Assembly: GCF_002217755.1 (NCBI RefSeq)
Contig: NZ_BCFL01000032.1
Location: 182,564-246,563 of the forward strand
Direction: 5' to 3'
Length of the DNA: 64,000 nt
DNA from: Streptomyces hyaluromycini
Lineage (GTDB): Bacteria > Actinomycetota > Actinomycetes > Streptomycetales > Streptomycetaceae
The stretch's first letter is position 1. Each line of letters starts with the position of its first letter. The notes beneath the pieces are model-generated. The model saw only the letters and a list, made by a program, of their open reading frames with translations. It ran no database searches and had not been told where the DNA came from. The translations under genes and the position numbers were made by a program. Below, one piece after another: positions 39,861 to 47,696 of this stretch.

Positions 39861-40175
39861 TCACCTGGTGTCGCGTGCGCGGAAGTAGCGACGTCCCGTG
39901 CGGAGGGTGAAGACCAGCACCGTGGCCGCGAGCACGAAGTTGAGCGCGTCAATGATCTCGACGACGGAGTGGGGTGCGTGCAACATTCCTGGCACCTTGG
40001 TGCCGATCATCCCAAGCCCCATGAGAAGGGGGAACCATGCCCAGAGGAAGCGCAGCCCCTGGTCGAGGCCCTCTGTCTGCCGGACCCGGGTACGGTCCCA
40101 CCACCGGCTGACGAGGCTTCCGAGAACGAGCAGGCACCCCATCGCGACTACGGACCAGTCCATGAACCGCAGCAT
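39861..40175 (-). CDS. Small membrane protein, three hydrophobic segments
   Basis: 104 residues from an ATG at 40175 with AAGGGAG eight bases upstream. Hydrophobic stretches lie at about residues 5-22 (WSVVAMGCLLVLGSLVS), 40-60 (WFPLLMGLGMIG) and 65-88 (LNFVLAATVLVFTL), with a basic C-terminus. No family is recognised. It is upstream of and in the same direction as the contractile operon, 268 bp away, so a link (e.g. holin-like) can be imagined but is not supported. Confidence 0.6.
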   Translation of the reverse strand: MLRFMDWSVVAMGCLLVLGSLVSRWWDRTRVRQTEGLDQGLRFLWAWFPLLMGLGMIGTKVPGMLHAPHSVVEIIDALNFVLAATVLVFTLRTGRRYFRARDTR

Positions 40176-40416
40176 CACAGCTCCCTTGACCGGCAGGATC
40201 TTCCTCCTGTGGATGACGTCGCACAAGGGCTCGTCCGAGGTGATCCAGGGCCGGTCGAGCCCGCCCCGCACATCCGGCACAGGTCTGCATGAGCGGGCAG
40301 TGGGCGCATGGTGCGGCCCCTCGAAGAGTGGCTCGGACGGCGGAACAGCAGAACCCGCGCGCAGATCGGCCTGTTGGGAACCGTGAGCATGCGGGTTCGG
40401 GCTTGGGGATGCGGCG

Positions 40417-41235
40417 TCAGGCGCCGGTGAGATCGCGGGAGGCGTCCATGAGGTGCTGGGTGGTCATGGCGTTCAGGGCGATCGGGGTGCGCTGTTCGAA
40501 GCGGCCCGGCTTGTCCCAGTAGGAGGGGGTGTGCCAGTCGTCGTGCTGGACGGCTTCGACGACGTTGTGTGCGGAGGTGTCGACGGAGTCGAGGACGAGC
40601 GGTCCGAGGATCTTCATGCCGGCCCGCATGTACCAGGGGGCGATGCGCATGATGTCGGTCTTGGCGGAGCCCGCGTTGACGACGCCGGCGGCGAGGCCGG
40701 GTTCGGCGCGGGTGAGGTGGCCGGCGTAGTGGTGGTTGGCGAGCTGGATCGGCTTGCGGTCGCGACCGAAGGCGAAGGGGGTGAACTCGGGGAACCGGGC
40801 GAAGTCGGTCTCGTCGGCCGGTGGGATCGCGGCGGTCATCATCAGGACGACCGGCCGTCCGGCCTGGCGCAGGGCGGGCAGGAGGAGCTGGGTGAGGTGG
40901 TAGCGGCTGAGGTAGTTGACCGCGAAGAACGGGTGGAGCCCGTCGGCCGTACGGCTCTCCTCGAAGGTGAACACGCCGGTGGTGTGGACGAGGGCGTCGA
41001 TGTGGTCGTGCTGGGCGAGGACGCGTCGGGCGGCGTCGCGGACACCGCCGTGGGTGGACAGGTCTGCGGCGAGGAAGCAGGCCCGGTCGGCGGCGGTGCC
41101 GAAGGAGGCGAGGGCGGCCTCGCCCTTGCGCGGGTCGCGGCCCAGCAGGACGAGCCGGTGGCCATGGACCAGGAGGTCGCGGGCGGCCTGGAGGCCGATG
41201 CCGCTGTTGCCGCCGGCGATGAGGATGGTCTTCAT
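40417..41235 (-). CDS. SDR-family protein with altered active site
   Basis: 272 residues from an ATG at 41235 with CGGAG upstream. TILIAGGNSGIGLQAARDLL is the Rossmann NAD(P)-binding motif. The usual YxxxK region is replaced: where Tyr-x-x-x-Lys-Leu-Ala-Asn would be, the sequence reads GRDRKPIQLAN, so the catalytic Tyr and Lys seem lost. Otherwise it resembles retinol-dehydrogenase-like SDRs. It may be a binding/regulatory protein similar to NmrA-like SDRs or a decaying enzyme. It is followed upstream by another broken SDR. Confidence 0.75.
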   Translation of the reverse strand: MKTILIAGGNSGIGLQAARDLLVHGHRLVLLGRDPRKGEAALASFGTAADRACFLAADLSTHGGVRDAARRVLAQHDHIDALVHTTGVFTFEESRTADGLHPFFAVNYLSRYHLTQLLLPALRQAGRPVVLMMTAAIPPADETDFARFPEFTPFAFGRDRKPIQLANHHYAGHLTRAEPGLAAGVVNAGSAKTDIMRIAPWYMRAGMKILGPLVLDSVDTSAHNVVEAVQHDDWHTPSYWDKPGRFEQRTPIALNAMTTQHLMDASRDLTGA

Positions 41236-41323
41236 GATGCTCCGGGAGAGAAGAGGGAGAGGACGGGCGGCCGTCGACCGGTGGCATCGCGCCTGTGGGC
41301 CGCCCGTCGTCGGTGTGCTGAGC

Positions 41324-41703
41324 TCAGGCGCCGATCATGAGGTTGATGGCCACGTTGGCCGCGTAGATGCCGTCGTCGGCGAGGGTGTGGTGCAGGTTGA
41401 TCGCGAAGTTGCGCCGGCCTGCCTGGGCGATGTTGACGGTGGCGAGCATCGGGTACGGGTCGATCGCGCCGGCGCCGGTGGTGAACAGCAGGGTGCGGGA
41501 TTCGGCCTTGAGTATCCCGGGCAGCACCGTCTGGACGGCGGCGACCGCACCGTAGAGGAGGCCTCGGTGAGATCGGCGACCAGGGCGTCGAGCCTGTCCT
41601 TGGTGCGGGAGATCAGGGCGACGTCGAAGCCATGGCCTCCGGAGGTCTTGGCGATGGACAGGCCCAGGCCCGGTCCGGCTCCGGCAATGGCGATGGTGGG
41701 CAT
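41324..41703 (-). pseudogene. SDR pseudogene (internal deletion and frameshift)
   Basis: From the ATG at 41703 (GAGGAG upstream) the first about 45 codons read as a normal SDR start, IAGAGPGLGLSIAKTSGGHG and DVALISRTKDRLDALV. At about 41563 the frame breaks: homology continues in another frame as LYGAVAAVQTVLPGILKAE, LLFTTGAGAIDPYPML and NFAINLHHTLADDGIYAANV, stopping at 41324. Compared with intact SDRs of this kind about 60 central residues and part of the C-terminus are missing. So it is a deletion plus frameshift remnant. Confidence 0.88.
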
Positions 41704-41768
41704 GCGAAAACTCCTCGGGAGCGTGGTCCCGGCCGGTCGTCCGGGTACATGCGCGGGGTATGCGGGGG

Positions 41769-42290
41769 TCAGTCCCGGTCGGCCGACGGGGTGGTGCCGG
41801 GCCAGTCGGCGGGCAGCGGTGCTTGGAGGGCGGCGAGCATGCGCTGGGAGATGGCACCGAGCTGACGCTGCTGCGCTTTGGTCAGCGGGTCGAAGATCAG
41901 CTGACGCACCGCATCGACATGGCCGGGGGCTGCGGCGACAACCTTGTCCATGCCGTCGTCGGTGAGGGTGGCCAGGGTGACGCGACCGTCCGCGGGGTCG
42001 GGGTGCCGCCGCATCCAGCCGCGCTTCTCCAGCCGGATCACCACGTTGGACAGCCGGGAGAGCGTGCACCCGGCGTACTGGGCCAGATCACTCATCCGCA
42101 GGGTGCGGTCCGGCGCCATCGACAGCGAGGACATCACCACGTAGTCGAACTGCGCGATGCCCGCGTCCCGCTGCATCCGCGCCTCCAGCGCGGCCGGCAG
42201 TTGGGTCAGTACGTAGGCGAATGCGTACCACTGCTGTTGCTGGTCGGCATCGAGCCAGCGCGGATCAGCGGTCTCCCGTTCCTCTTCCAT
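41769..42290 (-). CDS. MarR family transcriptional regulator
   Basis: 173 residues from an ATG at 42290. WYAFAYVLTQLPAALEARMQRDAGIAQFDYVVMSSLS begins the dimerisation/wing domain and MSDLAQYAGCTLSRLSNVVIRLEKRGWMRRHPDPADGRVTLATLT is the winged helix. A perfect palindrome lies 11 bp upstream. It is in the same direction as the SDR genes, which are its probable former or current targets (redox or ketone stress type). Confidence 0.9.
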   Translation of the reverse strand: MEEERETADPRWLDADQQQQWYAFAYVLTQLPAALEARMQRDAGIAQFDYVVMSSLSMAPDRTLRMSDLAQYAGCTLSRLSNVVIRLEKRGWMRRHPDPADGRVTLATLTDDGMDKVVAAAPGHVDAVRQLIFDPLTKAQQRQLGAISQRMLAALQAPLPADWPGTTPSADRD

Positions 42291-42301
42291 GCCCCCAACA
42301 T

Positions 42302-42383
42302 ACTCCAAGCTTGGAGTGTATCGCCAGGCCATTTACTTTTAGCTTGAAGTGACCGGACGCTGAATTCACTACAACCTTGAAGT
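42302..42383. promoter_or_regulatory. MarR operator cluster (three related boxes)
   Basis: ACTCCAAGCTTGGAGT (42302-42317) is a perfect 16-bp palindrome. A degenerate copy, ACTTTTAGCTTGAAGT, lies at 42335-42350 and a half-site CTTGAAGT at 42376-42383. All are upstream of the MarR gene and also face the divergent DUF6461 gene. Confidence 0.75.
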
Positions 42384-42462
42384 TGCCGACCGCGGTCGCC
42401 CGGGGCCGCTTCGGCCGGCACCCCTTCCTCGGTGCCACCTCGTGTCAGTGGCGGCTGGCAAC

Positions 42463-43191
42463 ATGCACGGTGTGACCACAGCCACTGCAGCCGACTACGG
42501 CTGGATACGCTCCTCCTCATCACCGTTCCGCTATCCGCTGGAGATCGGGTACACCCTGGCTCTGGTGCGGGGAGTCTCCCCTGCGGAGCTGCTCACCTTG
42601 GCGGGAGCCGAGCCGAGGGGCGTGTGTGAAGGGCTCGACGAACTGATCGAGCGACACCAGACGCTCCTCGACGAATCCGATGCCTGGGACGACTGTGTCC
42701 TTGCGGGAGCGTGCACTGTCCCGAGTGAGGAAGGGGATTGGACCCTCGCCCTGGCCCTCGGCGGGGATCTGGGGTCGCCCGGCTTCATGGGAACCCTTTC
42801 TGCCGGGAGCCGTGTTGTCTCTCATTCGAGTAACGGAGGGAAGCCCATGGACTTCTTCCACTGGTACGAGAACGGGGAGTTGCGCACCAGCTTCGAATGG
42901 CCCACGGTCAGAACCGGCAGCACTCCGGACGAGCTCAATGCCGTGATGCGGGAGGTCGGTCTGGGCCTCACGGACGAAGACGCCTCCAACGTCGATCGTA
43001 AGGCTGCAGTGTTCGCACTGACCGAGCGCCTGACAGGAGTCCGGGTCACCGAGGAGCTGCTGATGCTGGCCGAGTATCGGGCAGCCGAGGTGCCCGAGGA
43101 GCCTGCCGAGGAGTGGGAGGGCATCATCATCGACATCACGGATGCCTACGGTGAGCGGACTTACGTGCATGTCCGAAAGGATCAACTGTGA
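42463..43191 (+). CDS. DUF6461 family protein
   Basis: 242 residues if the ATG at 42463 is used; GTGs at 42442 and 42472 are alternatives. TATAADYGWIRSSSSPF, EIGYTLALVRGVSPAELLTLAG, WTLALALGGDLGSPGFM, SHSSNGGKPMDFFHWYENGELRTSFEWP and VRVTEELLM match DUF6461 proteins, common in Streptomyces accessory regions, of unknown function (possibly SUKH-like immunity). Codon use is less GC-biased than around it, consistent with an accessory gene. Confidence 0.8.
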   Translation: MHGVTTATAADYGWIRSSSSPFRYPLEIGYTLALVRGVSPAELLTLAGAEPRGVCEGLDELIERHQTLLDESDAWDDCVLAGACTVPSEEGDWTLALALGGDLGSPGFMGTLSAGSRVVSHSSNGGKPMDFFHWYENGELRTSFEWPTVRTGSTPDELNAVMREVGLGLTDEDASNVDRKAAVFALTERLTGVRVTEELLMLAEYRAAEVPEEPAEEWEGIIIDITDAYGERTYVHVRKDQL

Positions 43192-43779
43192 CAGGTTGCG
43201 CTGAGCGCCGGCGGTAGTGGGCGTTGGCCCCGAGCCGGCGGAGCAAGGCGAGTATCTGCTTGCCCAGAGCGAGAGCGACGCGGGCCTCTCGGTGGGCGCG
43301 GCCGCCCACGCGGCCCGCGATGAACGCGTCCAGGGCTGCGGGACAGCACCCGCGCAGCAGCCGGCGGAACTGGTTGGCGACCTGCCGCCGGTCCCGGATC
43401 GCGTCTGCTGAGCGCGCGCGGGGAGTACGGCGACGGCACGCACGGCGGGCGCGGACCGGGGTGGGCGCTGGGCGAGCATGATCTGGCTCGGCTCGACGGC
43501 GAGTGCCGTCTGCGGTGGCTCGTAGCCGACCCCCGGCTGGTCGTCGTAGTCGGCCGGCCTCTGCCTGGCACAGCCCGCCTGCACAACCTCGCGCTCGCCG
43601 GATGAGACCGCCAAGGTGGGCATCCCCGATGCCGACCGCGTCGAGTCAGTTGCCCAGTGCCGGACAGCCTTCAGGGGACTGCGTTGCCAACGCGAGTCGG
43701 TCTCGCCGGTGGCTCCGAAGTCTGCCTCTGCGGCGAGAGCCACTGGTGCCGTTGCAGTGGTTGGGACAAGCTGCCGCAC
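43192..43779. other. Gene-poor degenerate region
   Basis: 588 bp with no intact gene. The minus-strand segment 43190-43395 has a coding-like fragment (RRQVANQFRRLLRGCCPAALDA, VALALGKQILALLRRLGAN) without a start, which may be the end of a decayed transposase or recombinase. The plus-strand 43466-43605 has a fragment ending LVVVVGRPLPGTARLHNLALAG before a stop. Neither can be named with confidence. Confidence 0.4.
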
Positions 43780-44259
43780 ATGGACTGGATGTCGCTTCTC
43801 TCCACACTGACCGGTGCTGTGATCGGGATCGCGGCCACTCTGATTGCCGATCGCAACCGGTGGCGGCGTGAGGGGCTCAGGCATGCGCTGGAAGTACGGC
43901 GTGAGGCATACACGGAGTTCGCGTCCGCCCTCAAAGCGGCGGGTGAAGAGATGCGCGCCGTCGCCCTGGGCGATCACATGTCCGATTCGGTGCGTGATGC
44001 GGCCGTGCGGGAGGCCGTCCGTGGCTCCGGCCTCTATACGGCAAGTGAACGCCTTTGGCTCGTGGGCCTGCCGCAGGTCGTAGCGGCGGGGAACGAGGCG
44101 TTTCATGGCCTGCGCGCGATACGCGACGCTTACGCTCGGGGCGTGGCAGTGGGCTCCGCCGAGGAAGCACGCCTCATAGGAGTGCGGCGCTCGGCCATGG
44201 CGCAGATGCGTCGCCTCATGCGTGAGGATCTGGGCATCGGGCCGCTCGGGATCGAGTGA
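43780..44259 (+). CDS. Small single-pass membrane protein of unknown function
   Basis: 159 residues from an ATG at 43780. The N-terminal TM (LLSTLTGAVIGIAATLIAD) is followed by a basic RNRWRREGLRHALEVRREAY and a helical cytosolic domain (FASALKAAGEEMRAVALGD, LPQVVAAGNEAFHGLRAIRDAYARG, RSAMAQMRRLMREDLGI). Such layouts recur in Streptomyces accessory islands. No family is named; no operon partner. Confidence 0.65.
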   Translation: MDWMSLLSTLTGAVIGIAATLIADRNRWRREGLRHALEVRREAYTEFASALKAAGEEMRAVALGDHMSDSVRDAAVREAVRGSGLYTASERLWLVGLPQVVAAGNEAFHGLRAIRDAYARGVAVGSAEEARLIGVRRSAMAQMRRLMREDLGIGPLGIE

Positions 44260-44390
44260 TCGTCGCTGTCCCGGTGAACGGCACTGCCAAGTTAGCCCCG
44301 ATGCCAAGCTTCCGCCGGCCGCGGCGGGAACCTCTCGACAGCGACCGGCGGTTACGGCATCCATGAGAGCGTGAACGACAGATTCCACTC

Positions 44391-44436
44391 GTGCCCCCGG
44401 CAGGATGCGAACCTGCGCACACGGCTCCGGAACCCG
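44391..44436 (-). other. Degenerate 3' half of tRNA-Arg(CCG), probable attachment-site relic
   Basis: On the minus strand the sequence reads anticodon loop TTCCGGA (anticodon CCG) within ACGGG...GCCGT, a 4-nt variable loop, T-arm GCAGG-TTCGCAT-CCTGC (5-bp stem) and acceptor CGGGGGC-A. The 5' half (D-arm and anticodon stem start) is missing, the stem has a G-G pair and position 58 of the T-loop is C instead of A. A 3' tRNA fragment like this is what an integrative element leaves as an att copy. It is not a functional tRNA. Confidence 0.6.
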
Positions 44437-44540
44437 TATCCGCACCCATCGGGACGACCCCGCCCGCGAGTTGCGCGTGGCCGGGGGAGCCGGTGGGGCC
44501 GCCGTCGCCCGGTGGAAGGCGGCGGCCCCACGGCCTCTGC

Positions 44541-45335
44541 TCACTTGTACGTGATGTCCGAGCTCGCGTACTTGCAGTACGTCCCGTCGGGCCCGCTCCC
44601 GTTCGTCGGCGGCTCCGCGCCCGTGTTGTTGCCGATGTACTTCTGGCAGGGCACGATCTTCTTGCTGCTGTCCCCGACGATCGTGATGTTCTTCAGCGTC
44701 GCGCTGTCGCCGTAGTTGGTGTTGATTCCGACCAGCGCGCTGCCCTTGTACGTCGCCTCGATGGTGTTCAGGTTGATGGTGCGCTTGTACTGCGTGGAGC
44801 AGTTGCCGCACGAGCGGACCAGCTTGCCGAAGTTCTGCACCGCGAAGTTGGACACGTTCAGCGTCCCGGCACCGTTGAACTGGAACACCTTGTCGCTGGC
44901 TTCCTTCGCACCGCCGCCGGAGACGGTGTACACGTTGGACGAGGAGGAGCCGCGGAAGGTGGCCGCGTCCTCGCCCACGTCCTCCCACCACACGTTCTGC
45001 AGGGTGCAACTGCCCTCGCAGTGGATGCCGTCCGCGGCGGGCGCGCCGATGATGACGTTCTTCAGGACGGTGCCGGCCGCCAGATCGAGGATCGGGTCCT
45101 GGTCCTCGCTCTGGCCGCCGGTGCCCAGGTCGCCGCTGCCGTACAGGCGCAGCATCCCGTAGTCCTTGGTGCCGGACAGCTTGATCGTCGCGGTGACGGC
45201 CTGGCTGCCGCTCGCGGTCGGCCAGGTGGCGGCGTTCGCCGAGGTTCCGGCGGTCATGATCATGCCAAATGAGAGTCCCAGGGCGGCCGTCCCGCCCAGC
45301 AGTGCGCGCACACTGCTCCGTGCTCGTGAAGTCAT
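44541..45335 (-). CDS. Secreted pectate lyase (PL3-like)
   Basis: 264 residues from an ATG at 45335. The N-terminus is a Sec signal (RARSSVRALLGGTAALGLSF, cleavage after SANA-A). The mature protein is a beta-helix: NVIIGAPAADGIHCEGSCTLQNVWWEDVGEDAATF is the polysaccharide lyase family 3 signature with conserved Asp, and SCGNCSTQYKR plus the Cys pairs (CEGSC, CGNC) follow. It cleaves polygalacturonate by beta-elimination outside the cell using Ca2+. Divergent from the SGNH hydrolase gene. Confidence 0.92.
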   Translation of the reverse strand: MTSRARSSVRALLGGTAALGLSFGMIMTAGTSANAATWPTASGSQAVTATIKLSGTKDYGMLRLYGSGDLGTGGQSEDQDPILDLAAGTVLKNVIIGAPAADGIHCEGSCTLQNVWWEDVGEDAATFRGSSSSNVYTVSGGGAKEASDKVFQFNGAGTLNVSNFAVQNFGKLVRSCGNCSTQYKRTINLNTIEATYKGSALVGINTNYGDSATLKNITIVGDSSKKIVPCQKYIGNNTGAEPPTNGSGPDGTYCKYASSDITYK

Positions 45336-45497
45336 GTCCCGTATGCCTTCTTTCGAGTGGGGGGTCCTGCGGCGGCGCTCCGGTGATCGTGCAAGTAGAT
45401 GGGAGGTGTCCATCATGCGGAACGCCGTGTGGGGGCACCCGTACGAATGTGGGCCCATCGAGGGCTGTCGGTCAGGGTGCTGAACGGAACGTAGGAT

Positions 45498-45579
45498 GTA
45501 AGCGCTTTCTAGTCAACGCTTCGCGCAGCATCCGTTCCGGTCGCCCCGCCGTCTCGCAAAGTGGTGTGGGAGCGCTTCC
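45498..45579. promoter_or_regulatory. Paired LacI/GntR-type AGCGCT operators
   Basis: GTAAGCGCTTTC (45498-45509) and GGGAGCGCTTCC (45568-45579) share the palindromic core AGCGCT within A/G-C-T-rich arms, like LacI-family operators (GAAAGCGCTTTC). They lie in the 409-bp space between the pectate lyase and the SGNH hydrolase, so both secreted enzymes may be sugar-induced together. Confidence 0.6.
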
Positions 45580-45744
45580 ATGAGTGGTCGTGTGCATGCC
45601 ACCATGCCGGGAGTTCCCCGCACGACGCCGCACCGAGCCGCGCTCGGAAACACCACGACCCCCACCGCATACACGCTCAACGGCACGCCCTGCACGGTCA
45701 GTTGACGACGGTTCTGCCGCCGCCCCCTCGCCAGGAAGGTCCCC

Positions 45745-47067
45745 GTGAAGCCGCAGCCCAGCAGAGCGCCGCTCGCCGCGCTCCTCAGCACCTGTGTCCT
45801 CGCCCTGGCCCTGGTGGTGACCGCCACGGCCGTCACCGCGCTGGTCCGGGGTCCCGGCCAGGTCGCCTCGGCCACCCGCCAGGGCAGCCACTGGGTGAAC
45901 ACCTGGACCGCGATGCCCCAGCTCACCGAGCCCGGCAATCTGCCGCCCGCGCCCTACACGGGGGAGAAGTCGGTCCTGGCCGACACCACCCTGCGCCAGA
46001 CCGTGCGGGTGACCGTCGGCGCCCACCGGCTTCGGTTGCGCTTCTCCAACGCCTACGGCGACACCCCGCTCCCGCTCACCTCGGTGACCGTGGCGCTTCC
46101 GGCGGGCGGCAAGGCGGGGGCCGGCGCGATCGTGCCCGGCAGCCTGCACCGGGTGACGTTCTCCGGGCGCGCCGCCACCGTCGTACCCGTCGGGGCCCAG
46201 GTCGTCTCCGATCCCGTGGACTTCGGGCTGACCGCGGGGTCCGATCTCACGGTCACCGCGTACACCGCGCAGGGCCAGCCCGATCTGGCGCTCACCTCGC
46301 ACCCGGGGTCGCGCACCACGTCGTACCTCGTCGTCGGCGACCACACCCAGGACCCGGATCTGACGGGCGCCACCGCGGTCGACCACTGGTACCTGCTGAG
46401 CGACGTCGAGGTCCTGGCGCCCGCCGCGACCCGGGCCGTGGCCGTCCTCGGCGACTCCCTCACCGACGGCCGGGGGTCCACGACCAACGGCAACGACCGC
46501 TGGCCCGACCAGTTCTTCGACCGTCTGCAGTCCCGGGCCGGCACCTCGGGCATCGCCGTGCTCAACCAGGCGGCCGGCGGCAACCGTGTCCTCGCGGACG
46601 GCCTCGGCCCCAATGTCCTGGCCCGGCTCGACCGTGACATCCTCTCCCGCAGCGGGGTCTCGTGGCTGATCGTCTTCGAGGGCGTCAACGATATCGGCAC
46701 CGCCGCCGCCACCCCGCAGGCCCAGCAGGCCGTCGCCGACGACCTGATCGCCGCCTACCGGCAGATCGTCGTCCGCGCCCACGCCCAGGGCATCCGCGTC
46801 TACGGCGCCACCCTGCTGCCCTTCGGCGGCAACGCCTACGACGACGGGGCCGGGGTGCGGGAGGCGTCCCGGCAGCGCGTCAACGCGTGGATCCGGGGGC
46901 AGGGGCACTTCGACGCGGTGATCGATTTCGACCGGGTGGTACGGGACCCGGCCGATCCGGGCCGGCTGCGGGCCGACCTGCAGGTGGGGGACTGGCTGCA
47001 CCTCAACCCGACCGGGTACGGGGCGCTGGCGGCGGCGGTGCCCGTGGGCCTGTTCCGCACCTCGTAG
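45745..47067 (+). CDS. Secreted SGNH/GDSL hydrolase
   Basis: 440 residues from a GTG at 45745 with GGAAGG upstream. An N-terminal signal/anchor helix spans residues 10-35 (AALLSTCVLALALVVTATAV). A beta-sandwich N-terminal domain (QTVRVTVGAHRLRLRFSNAYGDTPLP) precedes the SGNH core: AVLGDSLTDGRG (Ser at about 238), a Gly block NQAAGGNR, VFEGVNDIG (Asn) and DWLHLNPTGY (Asp and His at about 416-419). This family acts as a rhamnogalacturonan or xylan acetyl esterase. The pairing with pectate lyase suggests pectin breakdown (inference). Confidence 0.9.
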   Translation: MKPQPSRAPLAALLSTCVLALALVVTATAVTALVRGPGQVASATRQGSHWVNTWTAMPQLTEPGNLPPAPYTGEKSVLADTTLRQTVRVTVGAHRLRLRFSNAYGDTPLPLTSVTVALPAGGKAGAGAIVPGSLHRVTFSGRAATVVPVGAQVVSDPVDFGLTAGSDLTVTAYTAQGQPDLALTSHPGSRTTSYLVVGDHTQDPDLTGATAVDHWYLLSDVEVLAPAATRAVAVLGDSLTDGRGSTTNGNDRWPDQFFDRLQSRAGTSGIAVLNQAAGGNRVLADGLGPNVLARLDRDILSRSGVSWLIVFEGVNDIGTAAATPQAQQAVADDLIAAYRQIVVRAHAQGIRVYGATLLPFGGNAYDDGAGVREASRQRVNAWIRGQGHFDAVIDFDRVVRDPADPGRLRADLQVGDWLHLNPTGYGALAAAVPVGLFRTS

Positions 47068-47116
47068 CCGACCTGATCCAGATGGAGAAGCATGGACGGT
47101 ACGGACCCAGGAGAGG

Positions 47117-47560
47117 TCAGCCGGCAGGCCGCGGGGCGCGCAGGTGGGCGCGGGACCTGAGCTCGTCCTCCTCGACCAGTTCGAGCATGGGTCTGCCCGG
47201 CGCGCACATCATGGTGACCACGAACTCGGTCCTGACATCGGGGAGCGCGTTGCCGTCCTGGTAGTGGATGACGTCGCCGCCCGGCTCCCAGAAGGTGCCG
47301 CCGGCCTCGACGATGCGCTCGGGCTCGCCTTCGAGTTCGAAGCGGACCGCGCCCTTGAGGACGTAGCCGAACGCCGGGCCGGAGTGGCGGTGCGGCGGGG
47401 TTCCGGGATCGCCGGGCTCCCACTCGACGTGGATGGTCATCGCGGACGCGCCCTCGGGGACGGTGATCGGGGCCGCGTCCTGGAGCACCTTCACCGCCCG
47501 GGTCCAGCTCGGACCTTCCGCGTCGTTCCCGGGGTGCGCGTGCTGTGGGTTCTCCGACAC
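47117..47560 (-). CDS. Cupin domain protein
   Basis: 147 residues from a GTG at 47560 (GGAAGGGACGG upstream). VEWEPGDPGTPPHRHSGPAFGYVLKGAVRFELEG is cupin motif 1 (HxH...E) and WEPGGDVIHYQDG motif 2. It is a single-domain metal-binding cupin of the antibiotic-resistance/mannose-isomerase-like type. The role is unknown. Confidence 0.88.
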   Translation of the reverse strand: MSENPQHAHPGNDAEGPSWTRAVKVLQDAAPITVPEGASAMTIHVEWEPGDPGTPPHRHSGPAFGYVLKGAVRFELEGEPERIVEAGGTFWEPGGDVIHYQDGNALPDVRTEFVVTMMCAPGRPMLELVEEDELRSRAHLRAPRPAG

Positions 47561-47696
47561 TGAGCCGTCCCTTCCGTGTCAGGTGCCGAGCGTGATCGAC
47601 TGTACGTGGGGGAGGCTCGCGACCGTTGCGTCCGCGACCGGCGAACGGCGACGTGTCGCGGAAGGCCCCGGTGCCGCGGGCCGGGGACGACCGGCG

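Noticed and set aside
42520..45438. Minus-strand open frame of 972 codons
   Set aside because: It covers several real genes on the plus strand and the antisense of the pectate lyase; its composition is that of a shadow.
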